DNA of 64,000 nt from Phorcus lineatus (lineage: Eukaryota > Mollusca > Gastropoda > Trochida > Trochidae): assembly GCA_921293015.1 (NCBI GenBank), contig OV121087.1, forward strand, positions 7,886,501 to 7,950,500. Reading direction: 5' to 3'. The stretch's first letter is position 1; every line of letters begins with the position of its first letter. A program made the position numbers and the translations under genes. The notes under the pieces were generated by a model. It worked only from the letters and a program-made list of their open reading frames with translations, did no database searches and was not told where the DNA came from. This document shows, one piece after another, positions 1 to 10,610 of this stretch.

Positions 1-338
1 CCGTCAAGATACAGACAGGCACACTACCTTTCTTTGTACCGAGGGAAGCGACATTGCTCAGGCCTGGTGGTTGTGGTAAGCTGTTGGGGCGGTCAATGCT
101 GTCTATGATGCCTACCCTGAGGGTGTGGGTTCCTGAAAAGACCTCGAACCAAAACAAAACCGTGCTATTGGGGATAATGTTATCCAAAATATAACATTTC
201 TTCTCCATCTGAATGCACGTAATTATAAGGTAGTAAATGTGTACCTATAACTTCGAAGGATACCTCGACATATTCTGAACCACACCATATTAAAGCAGCA
301 ACGAATACAGACTCTTATTAATCCACTTCCTGTTTCAG
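1..338 (+). other. Upstream non-coding sequence, probable intron of the secreted-protein gene
   Basis: No open frame of note. The stretch is GC-richer at its left end (about 1-150) and then AT-rich. It ends in a convincing 3' splice site: a pyrimidine-rich run followed by CAG at 336-338. I infer that it is the end of an intron and that a 5'UTR exon lies outside the window to the left. Confidence 0.4.
318..338 (+). promoter_or_regulatory. Candidate splice acceptor before the first gene
   Basis: The motif is CCACTTCCTGTTTCAG with a pyrimidine tract and a terminal AG at 337-338. The exon would start at 339, leaving 75 nt of leader before the ATG at 414. Confidence 0.5.
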
Positions 339-413
339 ATGCTGAAGCCAAGGGCTTGAAAGGTGATGTATTCTGTGGTATGAGTACACTGTGAATCAAC
401 GTCATCAATCATT
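339..413 (+). promoter_or_regulatory. 5' leader with two upstream mini-ORFs
   Basis: Between the acceptor and the main ATG there are two very short upstream reading frames: ATG at 339 to TGA at 357-359 (6 codons) and ATG at 366 to TGA at 381-383 (5 codons). Both are in the same frame as the main coding region and both are closed before it. They rule out a longer N-terminus in this exon and fix 414 as the first usable ATG. Confidence 0.5.
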
Positions 414-2297
414 ATGATATTCCAAGCATGCATCGTCGTTGTGCTTTGTCACGTGATCTGTGCTTTGGCTATAAGGTTATCTCTGGAAGGATACAACAGT
501 AGAGGAAGTCACGTGATCCACGAGCGTTCCAACTCGTCGACAGGGAAGACCGCGTTCTTGAGGGATGGCGGTCATATGAGCTACTTCCTTTGTCTTCGTC
601 AGGACACTGCTGTCCGAGTTGCAGACGTCAGGTATTCTAATGATGGCGGACCTGATCTTGTGTCACTCATGATTGATAACACCAAACTGGGATCTTTCAT
701 CACCGGAAATAAATCGGATTGGGGTAAGCTCTGGAACGTTTTTCATAGTTCTGGTCCCGTTGGAAAAGTACTAGTGGTCAAAGAAGGATGGCACGTTCTC
801 ATGCTAACAGTGAAAGCTACAAACGGGATCGAGATCGATTACATCCAGCTTGAATTATCGGATGAGACAATCACCCATGACATACTCACTTGCACTCTAA
901 TGTGCACGAATGGTCTGCCAGAAGTTCCCCCGGTGGCCTACCATGTGCAGGAGAATGCCACTCTGCTCCAGACGAGCTACCCGACCCAGTGTGCCGAGGA
1001 AGACAACATTAAGATACCCGTGTTCCTCAAGAACGTGATGGAGTACAAAGTGACGGCAACTCTCCCTCACTACCGAACCTTCATCAACGAACGTCACCCA
1101 AACACCTCAGGATGTCCCAACCTCCCCTCTGTGTACTGGAAGATACCTCATATCGTCATCCCTCAACGTCTCACACGTGCATTTCACGACGGTGTCAGGG
1201 TGGACTTCCTGTTCGGATACAGCAAACCTTACACGTCTCAAGTCTTACAAATTGCTTTCAGGCTTAAAGGTCGATCCAAAGGATTCATTGATGCAGATAT
1301 TGGTTCCAAAGTCACCATTAAAATCCAACCAGTTCGATCCAAAGTATCAATGCAGGTTTTATACGAGGGCCGAGCGAAGAAGATTATGGGCCTGAATGAT
1401 CAAGTGTTCACCCCAGGGGAGACAACTAAGGTGTGGCATATTCCCGATTTCTCTTGGACCGAATATCAGGAGAACACTCTCTTCGTCTCCATAGCAGCAA
1501 CTGAGCTGGCATCGCTTGTCCTGGAGTTTATCCAGCTGGAGAGGCGGTACATGCGGCCCGATCGACCATTCATGATTTACAAATCTGATGACGTCATCAT
1601 TGAGGGAATCGACGTCGACTTCCCTTGGCGAGCTCCGGAGACCATGCAGGTGCGACGTCTGGACAATGGTCAAGTGTTTCCTAAAGTGGACTACTTCCGG
1701 ATATCAAGGTCAGTTCCTTGGTCCACTGGCTACGCGCAAATTTTTGTTCTCTACCAAGACGGCAATGTTCGTCTGCTCGAGTTGCCGCCTCCTGGTCTGG
1801 ATTGGATTCCATTTGGAACTTCTATAATAATTGGACAGTCAGATCCGAATGATTTTCGACCAGCCGCGCCTATAAAAAGAATGGATTTGTCGCCTCAGCA
1901 TCTTAACATGACGTTATTCTATTCTGATGGTGCTTCTGCCAAGCTTAACCTTAAAGCTACTGTATCAGAAACTATTCTTAAGGTATCGGAACTCTTCATG
2001 AAAAGAGACCCAAAAGTGCATCCTTTCGCAACATTCCGTTCAATGCATGTCAAGGACGGTAACTCTGATACTGACAGCGTGCTAGTCGACGGAAAGATTG
2101 CGCTACCAGTAGAACGTGGGTGGAAGACTCTCTCAGGGAAATCCTTCATGTTGTTCCGGCGATGTGAATCGAAACATCTCACACTAAGTCCAGATATAAG
2201 ACTGGATATTGAAGAGACCGCCTCCTCCATTAAACATAAAGCAGACACTGACAGACTGCGGGGAGAATTCCTGGCATGGAGACGGTTAATGGTGTAA
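414..2297 (+). CDS. Secreted protein with carbohydrate-binding-module-like domains, function unknown
   Basis: This is an uninterrupted 627-codon frame starting at the first ATG after two closed mini-ORFs. Residues 1-19 form a signal peptide (hydrophobic VVVLCHVICALA core), so the product should be secreted. Residues 20-147 read like a CBM6/CBM35-type beta-sandwich: an early LEGYN, a VRYSNDGG strand, an IDNTKLGSF loop, a conserved tryptophan, a glycine turn before WHVLMLTV, and the closing IDYIQLEL. A second similar but weaker closing pattern, LVLEFIQLERR, ends near 378. The C-terminal half (about 410-600) has well-ordered blocks: KVDYFRISRSVPWSTGYAQ, FVLYQDGNVRLL, DWIPFGTSIIIGQ and FATFRSMHVKDGN. 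Five N-glycosylation sequons occur (N40, N99, N181, N230, N498). There is no membrane segment after the signal peptide. No canonical AATAAA lies close behind the stop; the first is at 3090. I do not recognise a named family. A role in binding extracellular or dietary polysaccharide is inferred from the fold only. Confidence 0.85.
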   Translation: MIFQACIVVVLCHVICALAIRLSLEGYNSRGSHVIHERSNSSTGKTAFLRDGGHMSYFLCLRQDTAVRVADVRYSNDGGPDLVSLMIDNTKLGSFITGNKSDWGKLWNVFHSSGPVGKVLVVKEGWHVLMLTVKATNGIEIDYIQLELSDETITHDILTCTLMCTNGLPEVPPVAYHVQENATLLQTSYPTQCAEEDNIKIPVFLKNVMEYKVTATLPHYRTFINERHPNTSGCPNLPSVYWKIPHIVIPQRLTRAFHDGVRVDFLFGYSKPYTSQVLQIAFRLKGRSKGFIDADIGSKVTIKIQPVRSKVSMQVLYEGRAKKIMGLNDQVFTPGETTKVWHIPDFSWTEYQENTLFVSIAATELASLVLEFIQLERRYMRPDRPFMIYKSDDVIIEGIDVDFPWRAPETMQVRRLDNGQVFPKVDYFRISRSVPWSTGYAQIFVLYQDGNVRLLELPPPGLDWIPFGTSIIIGQSDPNDFRPAAPIKRMDLSPQHLNMTLFYSDGASAKLNLKATVSETILKVSELFMKRDPKVHPFATFRSMHVKDGNSDTDSVLVDGKIALPVERGWKTLSGKSFMLFRRCESKHLTLSPDIRLDIEETASSIKHKADTDRLRGEFLAWRRLMV

Positions 2298-2396
2298 AGT
2301 AACAGTTCATTTTAAATCATTTGTACATAAACTCAACATGCATAATATAGACAGATCATTTCAGATTTTACTTAGCCATGTCGATGTGAAAGTCAT

Positions 2397-2664
2397 GATC
2401 GAGCCGTGAGTTCATTTGTTGAGATGGTGTGTTATATGATGTCCAATAGGAAACCTTATAAATGTTGATCGAGCCGTGAATTCATTTGTTGAGATATGTT
2501 ATATGTTGTCCAATAGGAAACCTTTAAGTGATGTTCGAGCCGTGAGTTTATTTGATGAGATGATATGTTATATGTTGTCCAATAGGAAACCTTTAAGTGA
2601 TGTTCGAGCCGTGAGTTTATTTGTTGAGATGATATGTTATATGTTGTCCAATGGGAAACCCTAA
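2397..2664. repeat. Minisatellite, about 4 copies of a 66-70 bp unit
   Basis: Copies start near 2397, 2467, 2533 and 2602. Each begins with a CGAGCCGTGA core, runs through GTTATATGTTGTCCAATAGG and ends in AAACCTTTAAGTG. Copies 3 and 4 are nearly identical and copy 1 is the most diverged. The array starts 100 bp after the stop of the secreted-protein gene, so it may lie in its 3'UTR. Confidence 0.9.
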
Positions 2665-3060
2665 GGTGCTGAACCACACGATATATCATATAATTCATCG
2701 ATGGATGCCATATCGCGTTGTGGCGAGACAGTTATCATGATATTGTTGTGCTTGATGCCCCTACCGTGTCTTCAGGGGACTGTACGATTTAAAGTTTTTA
2801 CCTGTGTGGAAAGTAAATTGCATCACGGTGGAACAGATATCCCGGCCGCTCGATCCACATGTTTGAATCTTATAGCCTAATGTTGCGAAACCAACCTGTA
2901 TTTGTGTATATAAATGTGACCATACCTGCATGTTTCTTAACTTTTCTACTCAACCATGCTCCAGATGCTTTAATACGGTGTATATAACAACGTTGATGTT
3001 CTTGTTTGGTACTGCAGGGGTTAATCACAAAATGTGTCCCACTTTTTACAAAGATTACCA
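2665..3060. other. Non-coding spacer
   Basis: AT-rich unique sequence with no supported gene or repeat. It separates the minisatellite from the inverted repeat that follows. Confidence 0.5.
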
Positions 3061-3475
3061 GTCTGAATAATATCGACCGTGTTCCGAGGAATAAAAGTTT
3101 TGAAATATTGACTAGGCTATCCTCTCCACAACGGTATGACCGCAGCCAACTGTAGCGCACATTCTTACGTGTTAACTCAGCTAACCAATCAAAATGCGTG
3201 CGGTAAACGCATTCGGTATCAGTAGCTAGGGGCAAGTAACTCCCATTTACCTTTCATTAACCTTGATCGCCGCTATCCTTATTTTAAACTCGATGATGTG
3301 ATTGGTTCGCTAATGACTAGGTTTTGTCTGCACTTAACTGGTGTCAGCACGTGCGAGCAGTGAGGCTGCGGTCAGACCGTTGTGGAGGGGATAGCCTAGA
3401 CAGATAGAGTTCGAATCTCGGTAGAGTCAATATTTTGAAACTTTTATTCCTCGGAACATGGTCGATTTTAATCAG
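3061..3475. repeat. Fold-back inverted repeat (MITE-like)
   Basis: The left arm (about 3061-3192) is repeated as its reverse complement in the right arm (about 3300-3475), with a loop of roughly 100 bp. Matching blocks include the outer GTCTGAATAATATCGACCGT against its complement near 3450-3475, the AATAAAAGTTTTGAAATATT block, and the GGCTATCCTCTCCACAACGG block. The right arm carries an extra segment of about 26 bp (3399-3424) with a tRNA-like B-box GTTCGAATCTC that is missing from the left arm. I see no clear target duplication. Confidence 0.75.
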
Positions 3476-4289
3476 ACTGCGAAGATAACTAGCGAGGATA
3501 TGATCTAAGGGAGAGAGTGACAAATTGTGGTGAATATCACATTAACGATTATGTCACATGTCGATTTGATGAAACGAAAATGTGAGCATATGAAATAAGT
3601 CAAATATAACAAAATGTGAGTTAGAATCAATTTTATAACGTAAATGAAATGTTTACCGTTTGTATTGGAATACAAAAATATGCTGGAATAGTGACCAATT
3701 TAAAAAAAACAACATGTATTCACTTTTCACAGTAAATTAATATTAATTTTAGGTTATCTAACATAGGTATAAACATCAGTAGAATATTTTTTTTTCTTTA
3801 CTTAGGTTAAATATATAGGTTATAATTTAAGAAAACGTCATCGTACCGAGTTTTCTATGAAGTATAAAAACCAATCTCAATTAAGACATGAAGTGAAATT
3901 AAAATATAAATACGATTTTTTTAAGAATCACAAAAATGCACGTAGAATACCATCAGAGGAAGGATTTTCCTTTTTCGCTTTATATGTTTTATTGAAATAT
4001 ATCAATATATGGAACTTCTCTGGTTATCTTACTGATGGAACGCCTTGCTCTGAATACTACTGGGGCGTTATGTTGATTGACACCTGTCATACAGGCAATT
4101 ATTTCCGGGTTGTTGATTGGCGTGACGTCATCTTATCGACGTGTTGTTACCGCTCCCTGACCATGTTCAACATGTTTCGTAAACAATTTGTCGTGTCAGA
4201 GTTCGTTTGTGTACACATTCTTCTCTTCATTCTACGGAATGTTCATCTTCGGTCACCATGGGCCTAATTTGTTTTCATTTTTTGAAAAA
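3476..4289. other. AT-rich non-coding sequence
   Basis: No recognisable gene. One open frame of 136 codons (3857-4267) is present, but it resembles nothing I know and its first half is simple AT-rich sequence. Confidence 0.4.
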
Positions 4290-4439
4290 AGTCATCTTTC
4301 ATCAGGAAAAGGTAGTCAAAATTCCTCGTTGATTGGTCCTAGAGCCTCTAACACAAAATCCTGAATCAGATTTTTCAGCACTTTTAGCTAATCTGACCTG
4401 AAAGTCCCGATTAGCTCGTGACATGGCATGGCATTGGGT

Positions 4440-5420
4440 CCGGCCGTTCGTAAACTTTTCACTATCTCATCTTCATCAGAACTATTGACTAAGGAAATCT
4501 GAAATCTTGCGTAAAGACTCTTAGCTGATGAGAATTCTAATTGATCAATTCGGTGACCCTATGACCCCCTATCAGGGCAAAGTCCAGTAAACCTATATAT
4601 GTCTTCTTTCAAAGAAAGAAGATATCTAGAAAGCTGAAACCTTGTGGACAGACTGCTTAGCTGATTGGGATTCTGAAAAGGAATACAGGTGAAACGCCCT
4701 CAAAACCTTTAGTCATCTTCTTTTCAAAGAAACAAAAGACCTAGAAAGTTGAAACCTTGTGTACAGAATCAAAGCCCTACGACTTTAACAACTATTAAAC
4801 TAAACTGTTTTCTTCATATGACTTAAACAATTAAATGTCGCATAAAACTTCTTTTAACCATCCAGCCACTACACTTTAGAACCCTTGGCTCTGTAGCTCA
4901 TCAGGCTTTATAATATTTTATATAAGACAAAATAAACATCAAAAAAGATTTTCCAGTCTGCCAAGCAATATTTCACACAAGATTTAGCTTTCTTTGACTT
5001 GTACTTCCAAAGATATCTAAAAACACTATGAGGAACTGACCCCTTACCGAGGTCTCAGGGTCACCAAATTACCTTGGACTCATTGGTCTATAGATAATAT
5101 TTCAGCTTTCCAGGCTTTTTGGTTCATGAGAAGAACATGAAAGTAATGTTTTACAAATTAGAGGCCGAAGGACCTTTAAACCAACAATTTATAATCCTTG
5201 TAATGTGAGTAGTTTAAAAATAGAATTTCAGCTTTCTAGTCCTTTTCCTTCATGAGAATTAGATGGAAGTAGGTTTCAGGGTGTGGCCTTTGTGGACCTT
5301 AATAGGGTCACCAATCTACACTTCATAATCCCCATGACGTAAGGAGCCTGTACACAATATTTCAGCTTTCTAGCTCTTTTTATTCAGGTGAAGAAGGTGG
5401 AGGTAGGTTTTAGCCCTAGT
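4440..5420. repeat. Diverged 115-135 bp repeats arranged head to head
   Basis: A motif near TCTAGAAAGCTGAAACCTTG recurs in the + orientation at about 4496 (degenerate), 4623 and 4739. Its reverse complement, near ATTTCAGCTTTCTAG, recurs at about 5093, 5222 and 5356. Spacing is 116-134 bp in both halves. Shared side motifs are TTCATGAGAA/GAAGAA and GGGTCACC. The layout is two short tandem arrays facing each other around about 4800-5050. Confidence 0.6.
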
Positions 5421-6962
5421 GACCATTATTAAGGGTTTCAAGGGTTTCACAAAATGTACTGTTCAGAATCTCCATTAGCCGAGCTTCTTACAATGAATGG
5501 TTCTTGAGAAGAAGTCGAAGTTTACGGACGGAGGGACGCCGGACGTCATGCATTGCCATGATATTATTGAGCCTTTTAGGTATAACAATATAGAATGGGA
5601 CTCGAAAAGACGAAGGTAATTTAACAGATGTGACGTCCAATCCGTCGTTCCGTGAAAATTTACTAAGAGATACAATGATTGTGTGTTATTAGTGCGATAA
5701 AAAGTATACCAGACCATTGTATTGCTGTAAACTGTAGGAGAGGTATACTGTGAGCTTACTTCACAAAAAAATCATTTTCACTAGCTCTCTTCACGTAATG
5801 TAAATGGACCGTTTAACCAGCGAGATCTGGCAATCTACACACATCCATGCCTGTGTTCATATAAGCAGACCACAATGATTTTGCATTAACATTAAGAATA
5901 AAACGTTTCAGTTTCTTTGGATATTGTTTATTTTAAAACCTCTCTGAGCTGTGTCAAAGGATCGCAGGTATCTCTTTTGAGATGACGAATTATCCTTATG
6001 ACAATGGATGATATTGTGGATATGATCGGAACATAAAACTTGGTAAACGATGGTGGAGAGCGCTTATGAACATTTATGTTAATGAAAATGTCATTGTGTA
6101 TTACCAATAAAATAACGAAATTTTGGCATTCTATTCTATCAATCACTCGTTGTCATACAATACCTCGACCTCCTCATTGTTCAGATGAAAAATGTCGGCG
6201 TAATTATATTCTGACAGTAAACATTAAGCATTTCATGTTTAATCAATATTTTTCAACATTTTATAACTTTTGTGAAATTTTGTTTGTACTTTGTAGACCT
6301 TCCCCTTTGTAGAACTGATACAAGGACTCCCCGTGTTCTGGTCCTGTCTGGCTTTAGACTGATGAATATAACTAGCACCTACAAGTCGTGTTTGATCGCT
6401 CCGGGCGTCTTGACGATATCAAATCCAGGATGGGCCAGATTCGCATATACGAGTTTCGCTAACGTCATCGCATGCTTTCGCCATTCTTTAATGGTACTTT
6501 TACTTCGTTATGTCCAAGAGGGTGATATGACACATACAAATAGTTTTACGTATGGCAACGTCATTCCATTGCTATTTGTCCACAAAACGTGACCTTTACT
6601 TCGAAATATTTCGAAATACGAACATCATACGTTCTATTTCAAATGTACAAACGAGACACACGGATTATAGTAATTTCCCTTGTTCCTTTTTCACTGAATT
6701 TTGCAGATAAAACATTAATTTGCGTCATGTATTGTCAATAAAGTAAAACGTAAGAGTAAATGTTAAGAGATTAGTTCTACATACGGCAGAAAAACAATAA
6801 AGGCACTCGTCCATAAAGTGTGATGAACTGAGTGATTTATGCCCTTGGAGACATGACACACAGCACTATGTGTGGATCGTCTTCACAACATCAGTATAAT
6901 TACTTTTAGACAATGGGTTGGTAAATTGTCATATCTTATATATTTCTTGTTTCTCTTAAAAA

Positions 6963-7115
6963 TGTTAAACAATTTAACAAAGATATTGATAAGAACATAA
7001 TTGAATACTTACCCAATTCAGCTTTAAGATAATAAGTTAAAGTGATAAACAATTTAAACAAATATATTAATGAGAACGAAATTTAATACTTACCCAATTC
7101 AGCTTAAAGATAATA
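6963..7115. repeat. Two-copy 81-bp tandem duplication
   Basis: The AATACTTACCCAATTCAGCTT block occurs at 7004 and again at 7085. The flanking AAACAATTTAA and GATATTGATAAGAAC-like sequences are also shared. The copies have diverged. Confidence 0.7.
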
Positions 7116-7254
7116 TAGAGATTAACTATTGTTTAACCTTAGTGTAAACGGGTTTGAAATTAATGTTTGTTCATTTTCATATATAACGTTGTTGAAATAA
7201 CGTTAAGCAATACCAAATTTGACGAATACCACCTTTTCTATTTATAATGAGCGA

Positions 7255-7292
7255 CTTATTGTTTAACGCCGCTTCGGCAATTTTTCATTATA
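7255..7292 (-). repeat. Remnant of a SINE 3' tail
   Basis: GTTTAACGCCGCTTCGGCAA read on + is the reverse complement of the conserved tail that ends many lophotrochozoan SINEs (GAAATATTGC...GGCGTTAAAC). The same block recurs near 51125. The family assignment is from memory of molluscan SINEs, not a search. Confidence 0.4.
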
Positions 7293-8052
7293 AATCACAT
7301 ACTGACGAAGAAAATTAATCCTATAAATCAAATTTGACCTGGTTCAGAAAAAAATTAATTCTTGATTTACAAGACTTATTAATATTAACCTTCATCTATG
7401 AACCGCTTGTTAAAAACACAGTTATCACTCTTGGTGCTTTTTCTGAAAAGCACTCACTTTAGCAATCATATTCGCGCTCAAATTGGCTATTTTAGGGCAT
7501 AACTATGAGCACATGTGCACTCACTTTAGTTTTATTACTGCATTAAAATACTTCTTATTTTGTACAATATACCTGCGATCAGTATTTAAAAAGTGAAGGC
7601 GGTTGATATCACAAAGAGATGTCAAAATTGTTAAGTGTCGATTGTATGCAATCGGTTATATTGATTTTATAAAATGGTTGAAATTAGAAAATGTTAAGCT
7701 CATGAATATACATTTATCCTTTTAAAACGACAAATGCTGACTATTCGTGATTAAGATATGTTTGTAACTTCACCCATTTATAACACTCAGTATAAGCATA
7801 TCTGTTGTGTTAACCATAGTGACTGCCGTTTTGGGTTTTAGGATATTTGTAACTAAATTCGTTTTCGTAGTTAATGCGCAAGCCTACTTAGGCCAAACGC
7901 AACGTAGCATTAAGTTCTTCCGGTCTTTTCCAAATAAATTATGTTATGCGAGCTAAATGACCTGAGTGTGGGTCGTTAGCAATATCGAAGGAGATGCGTT
8001 ATCTGTGCGATATTTTGCGAGAGATATTGCAGTGCACTGTTTTGTAGTTAAC

Positions 8053-8122
8053 AGCATGAATAACATCGAATGTACTATACGACACAGCATGATTAACATC
8101 AACTGTACTATACGACACATGC
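8053..8122. repeat. Two-copy 35-bp tandem repeat
   Basis: The unit reads like CAGCATGAATAACATCGAATG followed by TACTATACGACACA, and is present twice with few differences. Confidence 0.7.
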
Positions 8123-9369
8123 GTTTTATAAGTCATTATAATACTGTGGATGCCGACCTTTAGCCCTACGGTCCGCCATGTTTTTTAGGAAAATTTCATG
8201 AAAAAACGGCGATGTACGTCTATGTGTTTTAAAACATTTTGAAAATATACTATATGTATGGGTAGATATTCACGAATATACAAATGATTTATGATAAGAA
8301 TAATTTACAATGCCCTAGCAAGGCTTTTCACACTAAATGTAAGTATATCTAAGCAATGAAAGAGCTTATGAAATAAATTCCCTGTTAGAGAAATGACTGA
8401 TGCTTCCGGTGATAGATCTAAATCTACAAACATGATCTGATGAGTCCAGGGACTCGCTGCCACAAGGTCTTGTGAGTCTGAGCAGGTTTTAGTCCCTCAG
8501 TAAGTAAGCAACTAGTACCGTACACCCTCAGCTTAAATTTTCATTGGTCCTTTCCAAATTTTATAAGAAGTAGTATATTAGTATCAGGCAGGACTCGGGT
8601 AAATATATCAGTGTGCTTCAATACATGCGACACAACAAAGAAGTAAAGCCTCCTTGCAATAGTGAGTTTAAAAGTTGTCTCCCTTGAACTGTTGACGTAA
8701 GCACTATATATAGAAGCGTCAATAAAATATTACACACGTAGTCGGATGCTGTGTCCTGTCGGACAATATTGCTTGTTATCACATTGATATATATAACTCT
8801 TTATGTTAAAGGCAATCGTTCAACAATATTTATTATTGAATTTTATTCAATGGACAAATCGACAAAAACATTCCAACAATTATCCAAATTACCATCGTTA
8901 TGTATATGAAATATAGTAAATGATACTGTTACTATATTCACCATGTAAACATTTTTCGAATGGCTTTCCTGTAAATTCATTTTCCCCGGGAAAATGTCGG
9001 AAACTAAGTTTGAGGAAACGATCGTCGATGAATGATTAGCATTAAAACTTTAACTGAGTCCCAAAATAAAAAATAATCACAAAATGTCATTTTACTTCTA
9101 TTTCCGTGATTACTAAAGATCAAATTTGCATTTGCATAGCACCTATTACAATGCCACAAGGGCGTGTTTGCTTCAGTTACTACCTGTATATATCCATCAG
9201 AGAGAGTTTTGAAAGAAAACAACAACTACATATACATGTGATCATATTCGATCTTTTCATACCGTCCATCATTCAATATTTCTGCTTGAATAAATGCTTG
9301 ATTCGTCAATAAAGAGGTAATATACAAGTATAATAGTTATGAATGTAGATAAAACGTATACACAATTCT

Positions 9370-10610
9370 TACATTACAATACTAATGGCACATAACTAGA
9401 TCGAGAAATATAAATCGCAAATCATCACCATATTGAATCTTGGTACAACATTTCCTATTAGTTTTTTATCAAACAAAATCGCAATAGGCCAACTATAGTA
9501 AATCTCATGAATTTATCATGAGTCAATCTATTACACCGTTTTCTATTCTATATATCACACAGAATCACATAAAAACAGACCGAAAATAGTAAATCACAAA
9601 TTTATCATCATTGAATCTCTGCAAACTATTCTCTGATCGAAGTATGACACAAAAATGTATCATGATTCAATCTTTGTACAGCATTTTCTAGTCGATATAT
9701 CACACCGAATCATATATATAGACTGACAGTAGTAAATCACGAATTTATCATGATTCAATAATTGTACACCGTAAAACAGACCGAAAATAGTAAATCACAA
9801 ATTTATCATCATTGAATCTTTTCAAACTATTCTCTGATCGAAGTATGACACACAATTTATCATGATTCAATCTTTGTACAGCATTTTCTAGTCGATATAT
9901 CACACCGAATCATATAAATAGACTGACAGTAGTAAATCACGAATTTATCATGATTCAATAATTGTACACCGTAAAACAGACCAAAAATGGTAAATCACAA
10001 ATTTATCATCATTGAATCTTTGCAAACCATTCTCTGATCGAAGTATGACACATAATTTATCATGATTCAATCTTTGTACAGCATTTTCTAGTCGATATAT
10101 CACACCGAATCATATATATAGACTGACAGTAGTAAATCACGAATTTATCATGATTCAATAATTGTACACCGTAAAACAGACCGAAAATAGTAAATCACAA
10201 ATTTATCATCATTGAATCTTTGCAAACTATTCTCTGATCGAAGTATGACACACAATTTATCATGGTTCAATCTTTGTACAGCATTTTCTAGTCGATATAT
10301 CACACAGAATTATATAAATAGACTGACAGTAGTAAATCACGAATTTATCATGATTCAATAATTGTACACCGTAAAACAGACCAATAATGGTAAATCACAA
10401 ATTTATCATCATTGAATCTTTGCAAACTATTCTCTGATCGAAGTATGACACACAATGTATCATGATTCAATCTTTGTACAGCATTTTCTAGTCGATATAT
10501 CACACAGAATCATATAAATAGACTGACAGTAATAAATCACGAATTTATCATGATTCAATAATCGTACACCGTTCTCTTTTCGTTATATCAAATAGAATCG
10601 TACATATGTG
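9370..10610. repeat. Satellite with 200-bp higher-order unit
   Basis: The same 200-bp block repeats with register points at 9595, 9796, 9996, 10196 and 10396, giving about five well-conserved copies plus a degenerate flank on each side. Each 200-bp unit contains three diverged subunits that share a TTTATCATGATTCAAT-like core, spaced about 57, 86 and 57 bp apart. The core holds the palindrome ATCATGAT. Neighbouring copies differ at only a few positions, which indicates recent amplification or homogenisation. Confidence 0.92.

Larger units (their letters stand above)
5421..9360. other. AT-rich gene-free stretch with small repeats
   Basis: No supported gene. Small structures visible here are a two-copy 81-bp tandem repeat (6963-7115), a SINE-tail remnant near 7260, a two-copy 35-bp tandem repeat (8053-8122), and a 45-bp block at 7971-8015 that recurs in diverged form at 18257-18295. 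Confidence 0.5.

Noticed and set aside
897-2248. Open frames on both strands inside the secreted-protein gene
   Set aside because: They are out-of-frame shadows of one long coding frame with a signal peptide.
3857-4267. 136-codon open frame
   Set aside because: No recognisable domain, AT-driven lysine/tyrosine/phenylalanine-rich composition, and no promoter or splice context.
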